From: Bradyrhizobium betae
GTDB lineage: Bacteria > Pseudomonadota > Alphaproteobacteria > Rhizobiales > Xanthobacteraceae
Assembly: GCF_004123905.1 (NCBI RefSeq)
Contig: NZ_MZXW01000022.1
Span: 124,001 to 188,000 of the forward strand
Direction of reading: 5' to 3'
DNA length: 64,000 nucleotides
Of the stretch, positions 44,961-54,089 are shown one piece after another. Both the position numbers and the translations under genes were made by a program. Within the stretch, counting starts at the first letter, position 1. Every line of letters begins with the position of its first letter. The notes under the pieces are model-generated. The model worked only from the letters and a program-made list of their open reading frames with translations, searched no databases and was not told the origin of the DNA.

Positions 44961-45713
44961 TCATGGCGTGGGAATCACCGTCCTCGCCTGCTGCCGCGTC
45001 AGGGCGTTGATAAAGCCGGCGCGCGCGTCGGAATGGGCCTGCCCGCGCGGCTCCAGCACGTGGCGCAGCAGGAACACGCCGGTCAGCCGAAAGCCGTCCT
45101 GGAGATCCTGCTCGGTGAGATCGCTCGCTGTTTCGTCGTGACGCAGGAAGGATGGCAGCCGCAACAGCCGGTCGCGCCACGCCTCGCCCGCCCCGCGAGA
45201 CACCGCGCCGCCGGATTTCGGCGAGACATAGATCAGCTCCGTGGTCTCCCCGGTCACCGCGCAATTCTCGAGCGCGAGCCCGAAGCCGAGCTCGGCGAGC
45301 ATCGCCAGCTCGAAATGGATGACGTGCACGGCGGCGCTGCCGATGTCGTCGAAATCGTCGAGCGAATGTTCCAGCAGCGAAAAGATGTTTTCGTGCGGAT
45401 CGCGCTCGGGAAGCAGCCGCGCGATCGAAGCCAGATGGGTGACGCCGTAGACGCCATGGGACGATCCGAGCAGCGTCGCCGCGCGCAGCTTCAGACCTTC
45501 GATGGCGTAGGTGCCGAGATGCTCGTCGAGCCGCGCCCGCCACACCGCGCTGACGCTGTTGCCGGGTTGCAGCAAGGGACGCATCCGCGAGCTGGCGCCG
45601 CCGCGCACGAGACCGAGATGCCGCCCGTGCGTGCGCGTCAGCAGCTCGACGATGGCGCTGGATTCGCCATGCCGCCGCACGCCCAGCACGATGCCTTCGT
45701 CGGTCCATTCCAT
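44961..45713 (-). CDS. recO: DNA repair protein RecO
   Basis: 250 residues. Mediates RecA loading on single-stranded DNA with RecR. OB-fold N-terminus (MEWTDEGIVLGVRRHGESSA and IVELLTRTHGRHLGLVRGG) and a helical C-terminal half with FELAMLAELGFGLALENCAV typical of the family; the zinc cysteines of some RecO proteins are not evident. ATG at 45713. Belongs to the era-recO-parC order. Confidence 0.95.
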   Translation of the reverse strand: MEWTDEGIVLGVRRHGESSAIVELLTRTHGRHLGLVRGGASSRMRPLLQPGNSVSAVWRARLDEHLGTYAIEGLKLRAATLLGSSHGVYGVTHLASIARLLPERDPHENIFSLLEHSLDDFDDIGSAAVHVIHFELAMLAELGFGLALENCAVTGETTELIYVSPKSGGAVSRGAGEAWRDRLLRLPSFLRHDETASDLTEQDLQDGFRLTGVFLLRHVLEPRGQAHSDARAGFINALTRQQARTVIPTP

Positions 45714-45743
45714 GGGAGGAAGCTTAGCGCATTTCGATCGGCC

Positions 45744-45838
45744 GTAGGGTGGGCAAAGCGAAGCGTGCCCACCAATTTGATCCCCAGCGCGATAATGGTG
45801 GGCACAGCGCGCAAGGGCGCGCCTTTGCCCACCCTACG
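45744..45838. repeat. Palindromic intergenic repeat, GTAGGGTGGGCAAAGCGAAGCGTGCCCACC type
   Basis: Left arm CGTAGGGTGGGCAAAGCGAAGCGTGCCCACCA and right arm TGGTGGGCACAGCGCGCAAGGGCGCGCCTTTGCCCACCCTACG are near-perfect complements around a short AT-containing centre. It occupies nearly all the gap between recO and the small membrane-protein gene. Confidence 0.82.
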
Positions 45839-45853
45839 GCACCGCGCGAAATC

Positions 45854-46234
45854 TCACGCGTTGAACCAGCCCTGGGCATCGCCGCTGAAGGAAAAATACA
45901 GGCCCATCGTCGTCAGCACGCAGGAGACGACCTCGATCGCGCTATCGAGCTCCATGCCTTTTTCCCCGACGATCTGGCCGAGCGAGATCACCGACAGCAC
46001 GAGCGCTGCCGCCAGCACCCAGCGCGGCCAGTTCTTGCGCCAACGAGCAGCCAGCCAGACGAAATAGACCAGCAACAGGATCATGCCGCCGGCGAGCAGC
46101 GTCGCCGTCATGATCATCTGCTCGGTCATCTCGGCATTGGGCGTACGGTCCTGCACCGCGACCGAGAGGGCATCCAGCATCAACGACGCATAGAGCAGCG
46201 CTTCGAAGCGCCGGACATTGCTGGGTACGCTCAT
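45854..46234 (-). CDS. Small three-helix membrane protein, unknown
   Basis: 126 residues with hydrophobic spans around MTEQMIMTATLLAGGMILLLVYFVW, WVLAAALVLSVISLGQIVG and VVSCVLTTMGLYFSFSG (given in part). No motif recognised. It starts 22 nt after the era stop and is probably cotranscribed with era and recO. Codon use is like the neighbours. Confidence 0.65.
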   Translation of the reverse strand: MSVPSNVRRFEALLYASLMLDALSVAVQDRTPNAEMTEQMIMTATLLAGGMILLLVYFVWLAARWRKNWPRWVLAAALVLSVISLGQIVGEKGMELDSAIEVVSCVLTTMGLYFSFSGDAQGWFNA

Positions 46235-46255
46235 CGGTGACCGATCTTTTCTTGG

Positions 46256-47182
46256 TTATTCTTTGGGAAATTCCAGGCCCATCTCGCGATAGCGATCGGG
46301 ATCGTCGCCCCAGTTCTCGCGCACCTTGACGAACAGGAACAGATGCACCGGCACGCCCACGATCTCGGCGAGCTCCTTGCGCGAGTCCGCGCCGATCGAC
46401 TTGATGGTGGCGCCGCCCGCGCCGAGCACGATCTTGCGCTGGCTCTCGCGCTCCACGAAGATCGTCTGCTCGATGCGCACCGACTTGTCCTTGCGCTCCT
46501 CCCATTTGTCGGTCTCGACCGTGGACTGGTAGGGCAATTCCTGGTGCAGCTTGCGAAAGATCTTTTCGCGCGTGATCTCGGCCGCAAGGTGCCGCATCGG
46601 CGCGTCCGACATCTGGTCTTCGGGATAGAGGAACGGCCCTGGCGGCACGATCTCGGCCAGCGTAGTCCTGAGGTCGTCGACGCCGTCGCCCGAGATCGCC
46701 GCGATCATGAAGGTCTTCGCGAACGGCACGCGCTCGTTGGCGGCTTGCGCCAGCGCCAGCAGCTTCTCGCGCTGGACCAGATCGACCTTGTTGATCACCA
46801 GGATCTTCTCGTGCTTCACGCTGGCGACCTTGGTGAGGATCGCCTCGGCCTCCTCGTCGATCCCGGCCTTGGCGTCGAGCAGCACGCAGACGAGGTCGGC
46901 ATCATGCGCCCCGCTCCAGGCCGTCGAGACCATGGCGCGGTCGAGCCGGCGCTTGGGCAGGAAGATGCCGGGCGTGTCGACCAGGATGATCTGTGCGTTG
47001 TTCTCGATGACGATGCCGCGGATCAGCGCGCGCGTGGTCTGCACCTTGCGCGAGACGATCGTGACCTTGGCCCCGACCAGCGCGTTGACCAGCGTGGACT
47101 TGCCGACGTTCGGCGCGCCGATCAGCGCAACGAAGCCGCAGCGCGTAGCAGTGGGCGCTTCGCCGCTTGTTTCAGCCGTCAT
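46256..47182 (-). CDS. era: GTPase Era
   Basis: 308 residues from ATG 47182. Essential GTPase for 16S rRNA maturation and 30S assembly. G motifs: GAPNVGKSTLVNALVG (G1), DTPG (G3, in ILVDTPGIFLPK), NKVD (G4); a C-terminal KH domain with QRKIVLGAGGATIKSIG. The start overlaps the rnc end by 11 nt, so rnc and era are coupled, as in most proteobacteria. Confidence 0.97.
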   Translation of the reverse strand: MTAETSGEAPTATRCGFVALIGAPNVGKSTLVNALVGAKVTIVSRKVQTTRALIRGIVIENNAQIILVDTPGIFLPKRRLDRAMVSTAWSGAHDADLVCVLLDAKAGIDEEAEAILTKVASVKHEKILVINKVDLVQREKLLALAQAANERVPFAKTFMIAAISGDGVDDLRTTLAEIVPPGPFLYPEDQMSDAPMRHLAAEITREKIFRKLHQELPYQSTVETDKWEERKDKSVRIEQTIFVERESQRKIVLGAGGATIKSIGADSRKELAEIVGVPVHLFLFVKVRENWGDDPDRYREMGLEFPKE

Positions 47183-48005
47183 TGCCGCCGCCAACACCTT
47201 CACGTTCGATCATCACTGATGCCGCCACCTTCTCTGCCGCGCGCTTGCTGCCGCCGGTACCTTCGGCCGGCGCCAGTCCCGGCAAGTCCACCGCGACACG
47301 AAATTCCGGATCGTGGTGCGGGCCGGTGCGCTCGACCTCGCGGTAAACCGGCGTCGGCAGCCCCTTCCCCTGCGCCCATTCCTGCAGCACCGTCTTGGGA
47401 TCGCGCAAGGGACGCCGCGGCTTGTGCATGCGCTCAGTCCAGTTGCGCTTCACGAACTCGTCCGCCGCCGCATGGCCGCCGTCGAGGAAGATGGCGCCGA
47501 TCACGGCCTCGCAGATATCACCGAGAATGGACTTGCGCAGGCGGGCATCCGCGCTGGAGCCGACCGAGCCGAGCTTGATGTCGTCGAGCAGACCGAGCGA
47601 CTTGGCAACGTCGGCGCAGCTCTCCTTGCGCACGAGTTCGGCAAGGCGCTTGGACAGCTCGCCCTCATCGGCGTTCGGGAAGGCATGATAGAGCATGTCG
47701 GAGACGACGAGGCCGAGCACGTGGTCGCCGAGAAATTCCAGCCGCTGGTAGCTGTCGCCGCGCTTGCGTCCGGACTTCAGCGCCGAGACATGCGTGATCG
47801 CCTGCATCAGCAGGTTCGGGTCGGCAAAGCCGTGCCCAATGCGCGCCTCGAGCGCGGCGTTCGCGTCCGCCGCCTTGGCCTTATCCTTGGCCTTGCTGCC
47901 CCTCGCCCGCTTCTTCTTCGCAGGCGTCTTGGAAACAGCTTCGCCGCCAGGGGCCGCAGCCGGCTCGGTCGTTTGGGGTGCGATATCCTTGGCTTCGTCT
48001 TTCAT
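47172..48005 (-). CDS. rnc: Ribonuclease III
   Basis: 277 residues from ATG 48005. Cleaves double-stranded RNA in rRNA and mRNA processing. After an N-terminal Lys/Ala/Pro-rich extension of about 55 residues comes the nuclease domain with the signature YQRLEFLGDHVLGLVVSDML and the second acidic site GDICEAVIGAIFLDGG, then a dsRBD (PKTVLQEWAQGKGLPTPVY, GGSKRAAEKVAA). Overlaps lepB by 4 nt at the start. The N-terminal extension is longer than in E. coli. Confidence 0.96.
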   Translation of the reverse strand: MKDEAKDIAPQTTEPAAAPGGEAVSKTPAKKKRARGSKAKDKAKAADANAALEARIGHGFADPNLLMQAITHVSALKSGRKRGDSYQRLEFLGDHVLGLVVSDMLYHAFPNADEGELSKRLAELVRKESCADVAKSLGLLDDIKLGSVGSSADARLRKSILGDICEAVIGAIFLDGGHAAADEFVKRNWTERMHKPRRPLRDPKTVLQEWAQGKGLPTPVYREVERTGPHHDPEFRVAVDLPGLAPAEGTGGSKRAAEKVAASVMIEREGVGGGNDG

Positions 48006-48766
48006 CGGACAATTTTGAAGAAACGATTCCAGCGCACCGACCACGGCCAGCGCCAGAACATCCAGGCATGCTCGCCTTCGCCGATGGAGAAGAAGATCAT
48101 CTGGGCGCGGCCGATCAGGTTTTCCTGCGGCACATAACCGACCTGGCCGAGGAAGCGGCTGTCGGTGGAGTTGTCGCGGTTGTCGCCCATCATGAAGAAA
48201 TGGCCTGCCGGCACGGTGTAGACGTTGGTATCATCCATGTAGCCGTGGTCGGCGCAGTCCAGCGTTTCATAGGACACGCCGTTCGGCAGCGTTTCCTTCC
48301 AGCGCTTCACCCGCGAGATCGCGCCGCTTTCGGCGCCGCACGGGTCCTCGCCGACATATTCGCTCATGCGCTGCCGTTCGACGGGCGCGTCGTTGATGTA
48401 GAGCAGCCCATCCTTCATCTGGACGCGGTCGCCGGGAAGGCCGATCACGCGCTTGATGTAGTCGGTCGAGTCGTCCTTCGGCAGGCGAAATACGACGATG
48501 TCGCCGCGGTTCGGGTCCGAGCCCCAGATCCGCCCCGAGAACAGCGGCGGCGAGAACGGGATCGAGTAATGGCTATAGCCGTAGGAATATTTCGAGACGA
48601 ACAGATAGTCACCGACCAGCAGCGTCGCCTTCATCGAGCCGGACGGGATGTTGAACGGCTGGAACAGAAAGGTGCGGATCACCAGCGCGATCAGGAGAGC
48701 GTGGATCACGACCCGGATCGTTTCGCCGACGCCGCTCTCAGTTTTCGTTCCCGAAGTCACGCTCAT
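48002..48766 (-). CDS. lepB: Signal peptidase I
   Basis: 254-residue inner-membrane protease that removes signal peptides of Sec substrates. One transmembrane helix near residues 18-36, catalytic Ser in FNIPSGSMKATLLVGD and catalytic Lys in GDIVVFRLPKDDSTDYIKRV (shown in part), then MGDNRDNSTDSRFLG. ATG at 48766. Heads the lepB-rnc-era overlap series; a 250-nt gap to acpS (48767-49016) shows no gene. Confidence 0.96.
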   Translation of the reverse strand: MSVTSGTKTESGVGETIRVVIHALLIALVIRTFLFQPFNIPSGSMKATLLVGDYLFVSKYSYGYSHYSIPFSPPLFSGRIWGSDPNRGDIVVFRLPKDDSTDYIKRVIGLPGDRVQMKDGLLYINDAPVERQRMSEYVGEDPCGAESGAISRVKRWKETLPNGVSYETLDCADHGYMDDTNVYTVPAGHFFMMGDNRDNSTDSRFLGQVGYVPQENLIGRAQMIFFSIGEGEHAWMFWRWPWSVRWNRFFKIVR

Positions 48767-49016
48767 TGCTCTCTCAATTCCGGCCGGCGGTCACAGAGCG
48801 CCCTCCTCTCGCGAACTGCCCACCGTTCGCGGCCCAAGGAGATTGTCCTGATTCTGATAATGAGGGCCAATTCCGGCGTAAAGCCGAATTCGCCCAGCCT
48901 GATTTGCGTCCGCGGACTTTTAGACGGTTGTCGGAGGCCACGCAATCAAGGATCGCACCAAAACTGAATAAGGCATTGATTTTCAAAAAGAATTATAAAA
49001 TGACCGCCCAAACCGA

Positions 49017-49436
49017 TCAGGGTCTGGCCAGCGGAACGGCTGAAATGATGACGAAGGCCTGTGCCAATGGCCAGTCATCGGTGATCGACAGGTCGATCCT
49101 CGCCTCGAAGCCATCAGGCGTCAGGGCCTGAAGCCGGGCGAGCGCCCCTCCGGTCAGCTGCATGGTCGGCCGTCCCCCGGGCAGGTTGACCACGCCCATG
49201 TCGCGCCACCAGACGCCACGCCGGATGCCGGTGCCGAGCGCCTTGGAGCAGGCCTCCTTGGCGGCAAAGCGCTTGGCGTAGGTCGCCACCACCATCTTCT
49301 CGTTCTTGGCGCGCCGCTCCGCCTTGGCCCGTTCGGCCGCGGTGAAGATGCGGTCGAGGAACCGCTCGCCATGGCGCTCGATCACCTTGGCCACGCGGGT
49401 GATGTCGATCAGGTCGGAGCCGATGCCGATGATCAT
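49017..49436 (-). CDS. acpS: Holo-[acyl-carrier-protein] synthase
   Basis: 139 residues. Attaches phosphopantetheine to ACP. ATG at 49436 gives MIIGIGSDLIDITRVAKVI with the Mg-binding Asp, and RFAAKEACSKALGTGI supplies the catalytic Glu. The start overlaps the pdxJ stop by 4 nt. The frame is open much further upstream, but only as an out-of-frame reading of pdxJ. Confidence 0.96.
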   Translation of the reverse strand: MIIGIGSDLIDITRVAKVIERHGERFLDRIFTAAERAKAERRAKNEKMVVATYAKRFAAKEACSKALGTGIRRGVWWRDMGVVNLPGGRPTMQLTGGALARLQALTPDGFEARIDLSITDDWPLAQAFVIISAVPLARP

Positions 49437-50185
49437 GCCCGGCTCCGGCCGCGGTCCATCGCCGCGCGCATGTTGCGCACCGTCTCGGCGAGACCGACGA
49501 ACAGCGCTTCGCCGATCATGTAGTAGCCTATGTTGAGCTCCATGATGTCCGGCAGGGCTGCGATGGTCTCCGCCGTCGCATAGTCGAGCCCATGGCCGGC
49601 ATGAACTTCCAGCCCCGCAGCCTTGGCGAGCTTCACGCCCGCGACGATCCGCTTCCACTCGGCCTCGGCCTTGTCGGTGTGGCCGTCGACCACGGCGTCG
49701 CACCAGGCGCCGGTGTGGATCTCGATCACGGGAGCGCGCAGCCGCGCCGCCATCTCGATTTGCGCAGGGTCGGCGGCGATGAACAGCGAGACGCGTATGC
49801 CCGCGTCGTTCAGCCGCGCAATATAGGGTGCGAGCGCATTGTGCTGGCCGACCACGTCCAGTCCGCCTTCGGTCGTCACCTCCTGCCGACGCTCCGGCAC
49901 CAGGCACACCGCATGCGGCCTGGTGGCGAGCGAGATCCGCATCATGTCGTCGGTCGCCGCCATCTCGAAATTCAGCGGCTTGGAGATCCCGGCCTTCAGC
50001 CGCGCCATGTCCTCGTCGCGGATGTGCCGGCGATCCTCGCGCAGATGCGCGGTGATGCCATCGGCGCCGGCCTCGATCGCCAGTAGCGCCGCGCGGACCG
50101 GATCGGGATGGCGGCCGCCGCGTGCGTTACGGACGGTCGCGACATGGTCGATATTGACGCCGAGGCGGAGCGGAATAGCGGGCAT
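49433..50185 (-). CDS. pdxJ: Pyridoxine 5'-phosphate synthase
   Basis: 250 residues from ATG 50185. Final ring-closing step of de novo vitamin B6 synthesis. TIM barrel with LGVNIDHVATVRNARGG at the N-terminus, HLREDRRHIRDEDM, and the C-terminal HAGHGLDYATAE and LNIGYYMIGEALFVG. Lies between the rsh gene (45 nt) and acpS (4-nt overlap) in the common alphaproteobacterial order. Confidence 0.97.
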   Translation of the reverse strand: MPAIPLRLGVNIDHVATVRNARGGRHPDPVRAALLAIEAGADGITAHLREDRRHIRDEDMARLKAGISKPLNFEMAATDDMMRISLATRPHAVCLVPERRQEVTTEGGLDVVGQHNALAPYIARLNDAGIRVSLFIAADPAQIEMAARLRAPVIEIHTGAWCDAVVDGHTDKAEAEWKRIVAGVKLAKAAGLEVHAGHGLDYATAETIAALPDIMELNIGYYMIGEALFVGLAETVRNMRAAMDRGRSRA

Positions 50186-50230
50186 TGCAGGTCTCACGAG
50201 ATCAGAGGGACAGACGAATACGAAAGGCGC

Positions 50231-52516
50231 CTATCCATTAACACGTTCGACGCGGGCGACGACGGCCTTCGCGCGCAACTGGGCGAGGATCGCGCTGAGG
50301 TGCTTGAGATCGTAGACTTCGAGGTCGATCGTCGTCTCCGTGAAATCGGGCGAGCGGCGCTGCATGCTGATGTTGTCGATATTGCCGTCATGCTCGGCGA
50401 TCACGGTCGCGATCTGCGCCAGTGCACCAGGCTCGTTGACGTTCTCGACCTTGATGCGGGCTGGGAAGCGCTGCGGCACGGTATCCTCAATGTCCCAGCG
50501 CACATCGAGCCAGCGTTCCGGCTCCTCCTCGAAATCCTTCAGCGCTGGCGCCTGGATTGGATAGATCGTGATGCCCTCGCCCGGCGTGACGATGCCGACG
50601 ATGCGGTCGCCCGGCACGGCACCGCCGTTCGGCGCGAACTTGATCGGCAGGTCGGAATTGATGCCGCGGATCGGGATCGCGACCGGGCTGCGCGGCGGCT
50701 CCGACGGCTTCTCCTTGAGCTTGGCGGCAAGCCCCTTCTTGATGCCATAGCGCGCGATGCGCTCTTCCTTGTAGTCGGGATACATCGCACGCGCGACGTG
50801 GGAGGCCTTGATCTCGCCGCGCCCCACCGCCGCCATGACGTCTTCGATCGAGGTGCGCGCAAGCCGCGGCAGCGCGCCCTTGAGCTTGTCGTCGGCATAT
50901 TCGATCTTGGCGCGCTCGAACAGGCGCTCGACGATGCGCCGGCCGAGGCCGACATACTGATCGCGCACCGCGGTGCGCGTGGCGCGGCGGATCGCGGCAC
51001 GCGCCTTGCCGGTGACCGCGAGCGTTTCCCAGGCCGACGGCGGCGCCGATTGCGCTTCCGACGTCAGCACCTCGACCTCGTCGCCGTTCTGGAGTTCCGA
51101 GGACAACGGCGCGAATTGGCCATTGATCTTGCAGCCCACCGCGCTGTTGCCGACGTCGGTATGCACCGCATAGGCGAAGTCGATCACGTTGGCATGGCGC
51201 GGCAGCGCGATCAGCTTGCCCTTCGGAGTGAAGCAGAACACCTGGTCGTGGAACAGCTCGAGCTTGGTGTGCTCGAGGAATTCCTCGGGGTTGGCACTCT
51301 CCGAGAGGATGCCGATGGTGTGGCGCAGCCAGGCGAACGCGGTGGACTCGCGCTTGAGGAATTCGGTCGGCGAGCCCACGCCTTCCTTGTAGAAGACGTG
51401 CGCGGCGATGCCACGCTCGGCGATCTGGTCCATGGCCTCGGTGCGGATCTGAAGCTCGACGCGCTGGTTGCCGGGGCCGATGACCGTCGTGTGGATCGAA
51501 CGATAATCGTTCTGCTTCGGCGTCGAGATGTAGTCCTTGAAGCGCCCCGGCACGACCGGCCAGGTGGTGTGGACGATGCCAAGCGCGCGATAGCAGGACT
51601 CGATGTCGTTGACGACGACGCGAAAACCGAAGATGTCGGATAATTGCTCGAAGCCGACGGACTTGCGCTCCATCTTGGTCCAGATCGAGAACGGCTTCTT
51701 GCTGCGGCCATAGACCCGCGCGCCGAGGCCCTTGTGGCGCAGATTGTTGGAGAGCTGTGCCTCGATCTCGCCGATCAAATTGCGGTTGCGCTCGGCGAGC
51801 GCGTCGAGCCGCTGCATCACCACCGAATAGGCGTCGGGATCGAGGGTGCGGAAGGACAGATCCTCGAGCTCCTCGCGCATCTGCTGCATACCCATGCGGC
51901 CCGCCAGCGGCGCGTAGATGTCGAGCGTCTCCTCGGCGATGCGCCTTCGCGATTCCGGCGGCACGAAATCCAGCGTGCGCATGTTGTGCAGGCGGTCGGC
52001 GAGCTTGACCAGAAGCACGCGGACATCGTCGGCAATGGCCAGCAACAATTTGCGCAGGTTCTCGGCCTGCTTGGCCTCGCGCGACACCAGCTCCAGCCGC
52101 TTCAGCTTGGTCAGGCCCTCGACCAGCGCGCCGATCTCGGGCCCGAAAATCTGATCGATCTCGGCCCGCGTCGCTTCGGTGTCCTCGATCGTGTCGTGCA
52201 GCAGGGCTGCCACGATGGTGGCGTCGTCGAGCTTGAGGTCGGTGAGAATCGCTGCCACTTCGAGCGGATGCGAGAAATACGGATCGCCCGAGGCCCGCGT
52301 CTGCGAGCCGTGCGCCTTCATGGCGTAGACATAGGCGCGGTTCAGCAGGTCTTCGTTGGTGTTGGGATTGTAGGACCTTACGCGCTCGACGAGGTCATAT
52401 TGACGCATCATCCGTGCACGGGGCTTGGCCGGGCGGGCCACCGGCGCAGTCGGAGCCACGGCAACCGATTCGGTTGCCGCCTGCATCTGCGTTGATCTCC
52501 GGCGTCGATACACCAT
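50231..52516 (-). CDS. rsh: Bifunctional (p)ppGpp synthetase/hydrolase
   Basis: 761-residue RelA/SpoT homologue controlling the stringent response. Hydrolase HD domain (HPLEVAAILTDLKLDDATIV, LLHDTIEDTEAT), synthetase domain (DIFGFRVVV, RFKDYISTPKQNDYRSIHT), TGS domain (FTPKGKLIALPRHANVIDFA) and C-terminal ACT domain (RIKVENVNEPGALAQIATVI). Both active sites look intact, so it should make and degrade ppGpp. ATG at 52516; an internal start at MMRQYDLVERVRSY is possible. Follows rpoZ after about 208 nt with a terminator between. Confidence 0.96.
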   Translation of the reverse strand: MVYRRRRSTQMQAATESVAVAPTAPVARPAKPRARMMRQYDLVERVRSYNPNTNEDLLNRAYVYAMKAHGSQTRASGDPYFSHPLEVAAILTDLKLDDATIVAALLHDTIEDTEATRAEIDQIFGPEIGALVEGLTKLKRLELVSREAKQAENLRKLLLAIADDVRVLLVKLADRLHNMRTLDFVPPESRRRIAEETLDIYAPLAGRMGMQQMREELEDLSFRTLDPDAYSVVMQRLDALAERNRNLIGEIEAQLSNNLRHKGLGARVYGRSKKPFSIWTKMERKSVGFEQLSDIFGFRVVVNDIESCYRALGIVHTTWPVVPGRFKDYISTPKQNDYRSIHTTVIGPGNQRVELQIRTEAMDQIAERGIAAHVFYKEGVGSPTEFLKRESTAFAWLRHTIGILSESANPEEFLEHTKLELFHDQVFCFTPKGKLIALPRHANVIDFAYAVHTDVGNSAVGCKINGQFAPLSSELQNGDEVEVLTSEAQSAPPSAWETLAVTGKARAAIRRATRTAVRDQYVGLGRRIVERLFERAKIEYADDKLKGALPRLARTSIEDVMAAVGRGEIKASHVARAMYPDYKEERIARYGIKKGLAAKLKEKPSEPPRSPVAIPIRGINSDLPIKFAPNGGAVPGDRIVGIVTPGEGITIYPIQAPALKDFEEEPERWLDVRWDIEDTVPQRFPARIKVENVNEPGALAQIATVIAEHDGNIDNISMQRRSPDFTETTIDLEVYDLKHLSAILAQLRAKAVVARVERVNG

Positions 52517-52658
52517 GCCGTCCTGCCTTCAAACGGACCACCAGGCGGCCCGTTGCATACATCTTAGCTCCGATCGCGCGCGCGTCCGATCAATTCGATG
52601 ACAGGTGCGCAGCGCGAAACGGCAACGCTATGGTAACCACGAAAACGCCAACAAAAGC

Positions 52659-52686
52659 AAAGGCCCGAACAACCGTTCGGGCCTTT
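52659..52686 (-). terminator. rpoZ terminator
   Basis: Perfect 12-bp stem (52659-52670 with 52675-52686, 4-nt loop) 39 nt past the rpoZ stop; on the minus strand it is followed by GCTTTTGTTGG. A strong intrinsic terminator that should separate rpoZ from the rsh transcript. Confidence 0.85.
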
Positions 52687-52724
52687 GATAAGATCACAAG
52701 AAGTCGACGACTGCGACGGACGAT

Positions 52725-53117
52725 TTACTCGTCCTCCTCGGGCTGCTCTTCCGGCGGCGCGAGGCCCTCGAGGCCCTTCAGGAGCTCCTCTTCGGTCATG
52801 CGCTCGACGGCAACTTCAGTATCGTCCGCATCGACGCTTGCGCCGGCGGAACCGATCAGCGGCACCGTATCGGGCTCGGGCTCGTCGACCTCGACGAACT
52901 TCTGGAGCGAGTGCACCAGCTCCTCGCGGAGGTCTTCCGGCGAGATGGTCGTGTCAGCAATTTCGCGCAAAGATACAACAGGGTTCTTGTCGTTATCGCG
53001 GTCAACCGTTAGTTGTGAACCAGACGAAATCATGCGGGCACGGTGGGCAGCCAGCAAGACCAGGTCAAACCGGTTGTCGACCTTGTCGATACAATCTTCT
53101 ACGGTGACGCGAGCCAT
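52725..53117 (-). CDS. rpoZ: RNA polymerase omega subunit
   Basis: 130 residues. N-terminal MARVTVEDCIDKVDNRFDLV and the conserved RARMISSGSQLTVDRDNDKN are typical; the C-terminal 60 residues are acidic (EELLKGLEGLAPPEEQPEED) as in alphaproteobacteria. ATG at 53117. Omega helps assemble RNA polymerase and forms part of a ppGpp site, which fits its place before the rsh gene. The 327-nt gap to the next gene (53118-53444) holds the two divergent promoters; I see no other feature there. Confidence 0.96.
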   Translation of the reverse strand: MARVTVEDCIDKVDNRFDLVLLAAHRARMISSGSQLTVDRDNDKNPVVSLREIADTTISPEDLREELVHSLQKFVEVDEPEPDTVPLIGSAGASVDADDTEVAVERMTEEELLKGLEGLAPPEEQPEEDE

Positions 53118-53444
53118 GGACTGTCGCTCCGTTGTGGGTGGGACGAAATATGTGGATGATTGGGGCTAGTTATAGGGACCGGGCCGGTTTCGCAAGGCCA
53201 ATTTGTGATTTGGCCTCGCCAAACGGCTCTGCTACCTCCACATTGGGGCTGGGACGGGTGTTTTTCCGGGCTGCCGTCGAGGGCAGCGCCGGGTGTATGC
53301 AAGACCGCCATAACTATACCTTGATTGCCCCGACTTCTCCGGATTTGCGGTTTCGACGGGTTTAGGCGGTCTTAGAACTGCGCGGCTTGCTGCCGCTGCG
53401 CCAACAATAAACGATCAATCACGAACACTACGCGAGCAAACTGA

Positions 53445-54089
53445 ATGTCACCTTCCTCTACCGACAAGATCGCGCTCTTCATCGATGGAGCCAATCTCTA
53501 CGCGACGGCAAAAACTCTCGGCTTCGATATCGATTACAAGCGATTGCTGAAGGAGTTTCAGAGCCGTGGGACGCTGCTGCGGGCGTTCTACTACACCGCC
53601 ATCATCGAGGATCAGGAATACTCCTCGATCCGCCCGCTGATCGACTGGCTCGACTACAACGGCTACACCGTCGTCACCAAGGCGACGAAGGAATTCATCG
53701 ACGCCTCCGGCCGCCGCAAGGTCAAGGGCAACATGGATATCGAGCTTGCCGTGGACGCCATGGAGCTTGCCGAGCACATCGACCAGATGGTGTTGTTCTC
53801 CGGGGACGGCGACTTCCGCTCCCTGGTCGAGGCCGTCCAGCGCCGCGGCGTGCGGGTCACCGTGATCTCCACGATCGCGAGCCAGCCGCCGATGATCGCC
53901 GACGAGCTGCGCCGCCAGGCCGACGTCTTCACCGATCTCGTCGAGCTGCAATCCAAGCTCGGCCGCGATCCGTCCGAACGCCCCGCTCCGCGCGAGCGCG
54001 GCGATCGCGAGGGACGACACCACGCCCCGCAGTTCCTCCAGCGCGCGACCACCATGGCGCCGAGGGGTGATGACGACTTCGAGGAGTGA
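53445..54089 (+). CDS. NYN domain (LabA/DUF88-like) nuclease
   Basis: 214 residues. The NYN domain is a PIN-like RNase fold; its acidic residues appear in IALFIDGANLYATAK, GNMDIELAVDAMELA and LFSGDGDFRSLVEAVQRRG. After residue about 170 the protein is an Arg/Pro-rich tail (SERPAPRERGDREGRHHAPQ). ATG at 53445. The last 20 bp overlap the uracil-DNA glycosylase gene, so the two are coexpressed. Substrate unknown; NYN proteins are usually RNA nucleases. Confidence 0.88.
   Translation: MSPSSTDKIALFIDGANLYATAKTLGFDIDYKRLLKEFQSRGTLLRAFYYTAIIEDQEYSSIRPLIDWLDYNGYTVVTKATKEFIDASGRRKVKGNMDIELAVDAMELAEHIDQMVLFSGDGDFRSLVEAVQRRGVRVTVISTIASQPPMIADELRRQADVFTDLVELQSKLGRDPSERPAPRERGDREGRHHAPQFLQRATTMAPRGDDDFEE

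Noticed and set aside
49437..49907. Upstream extension of acpS fusing it with another polypeptide
   Set aside because: It is an out-of-frame reading of pdxJ; the AcpS N-terminus starts at 49436 with an ATGA overlap.
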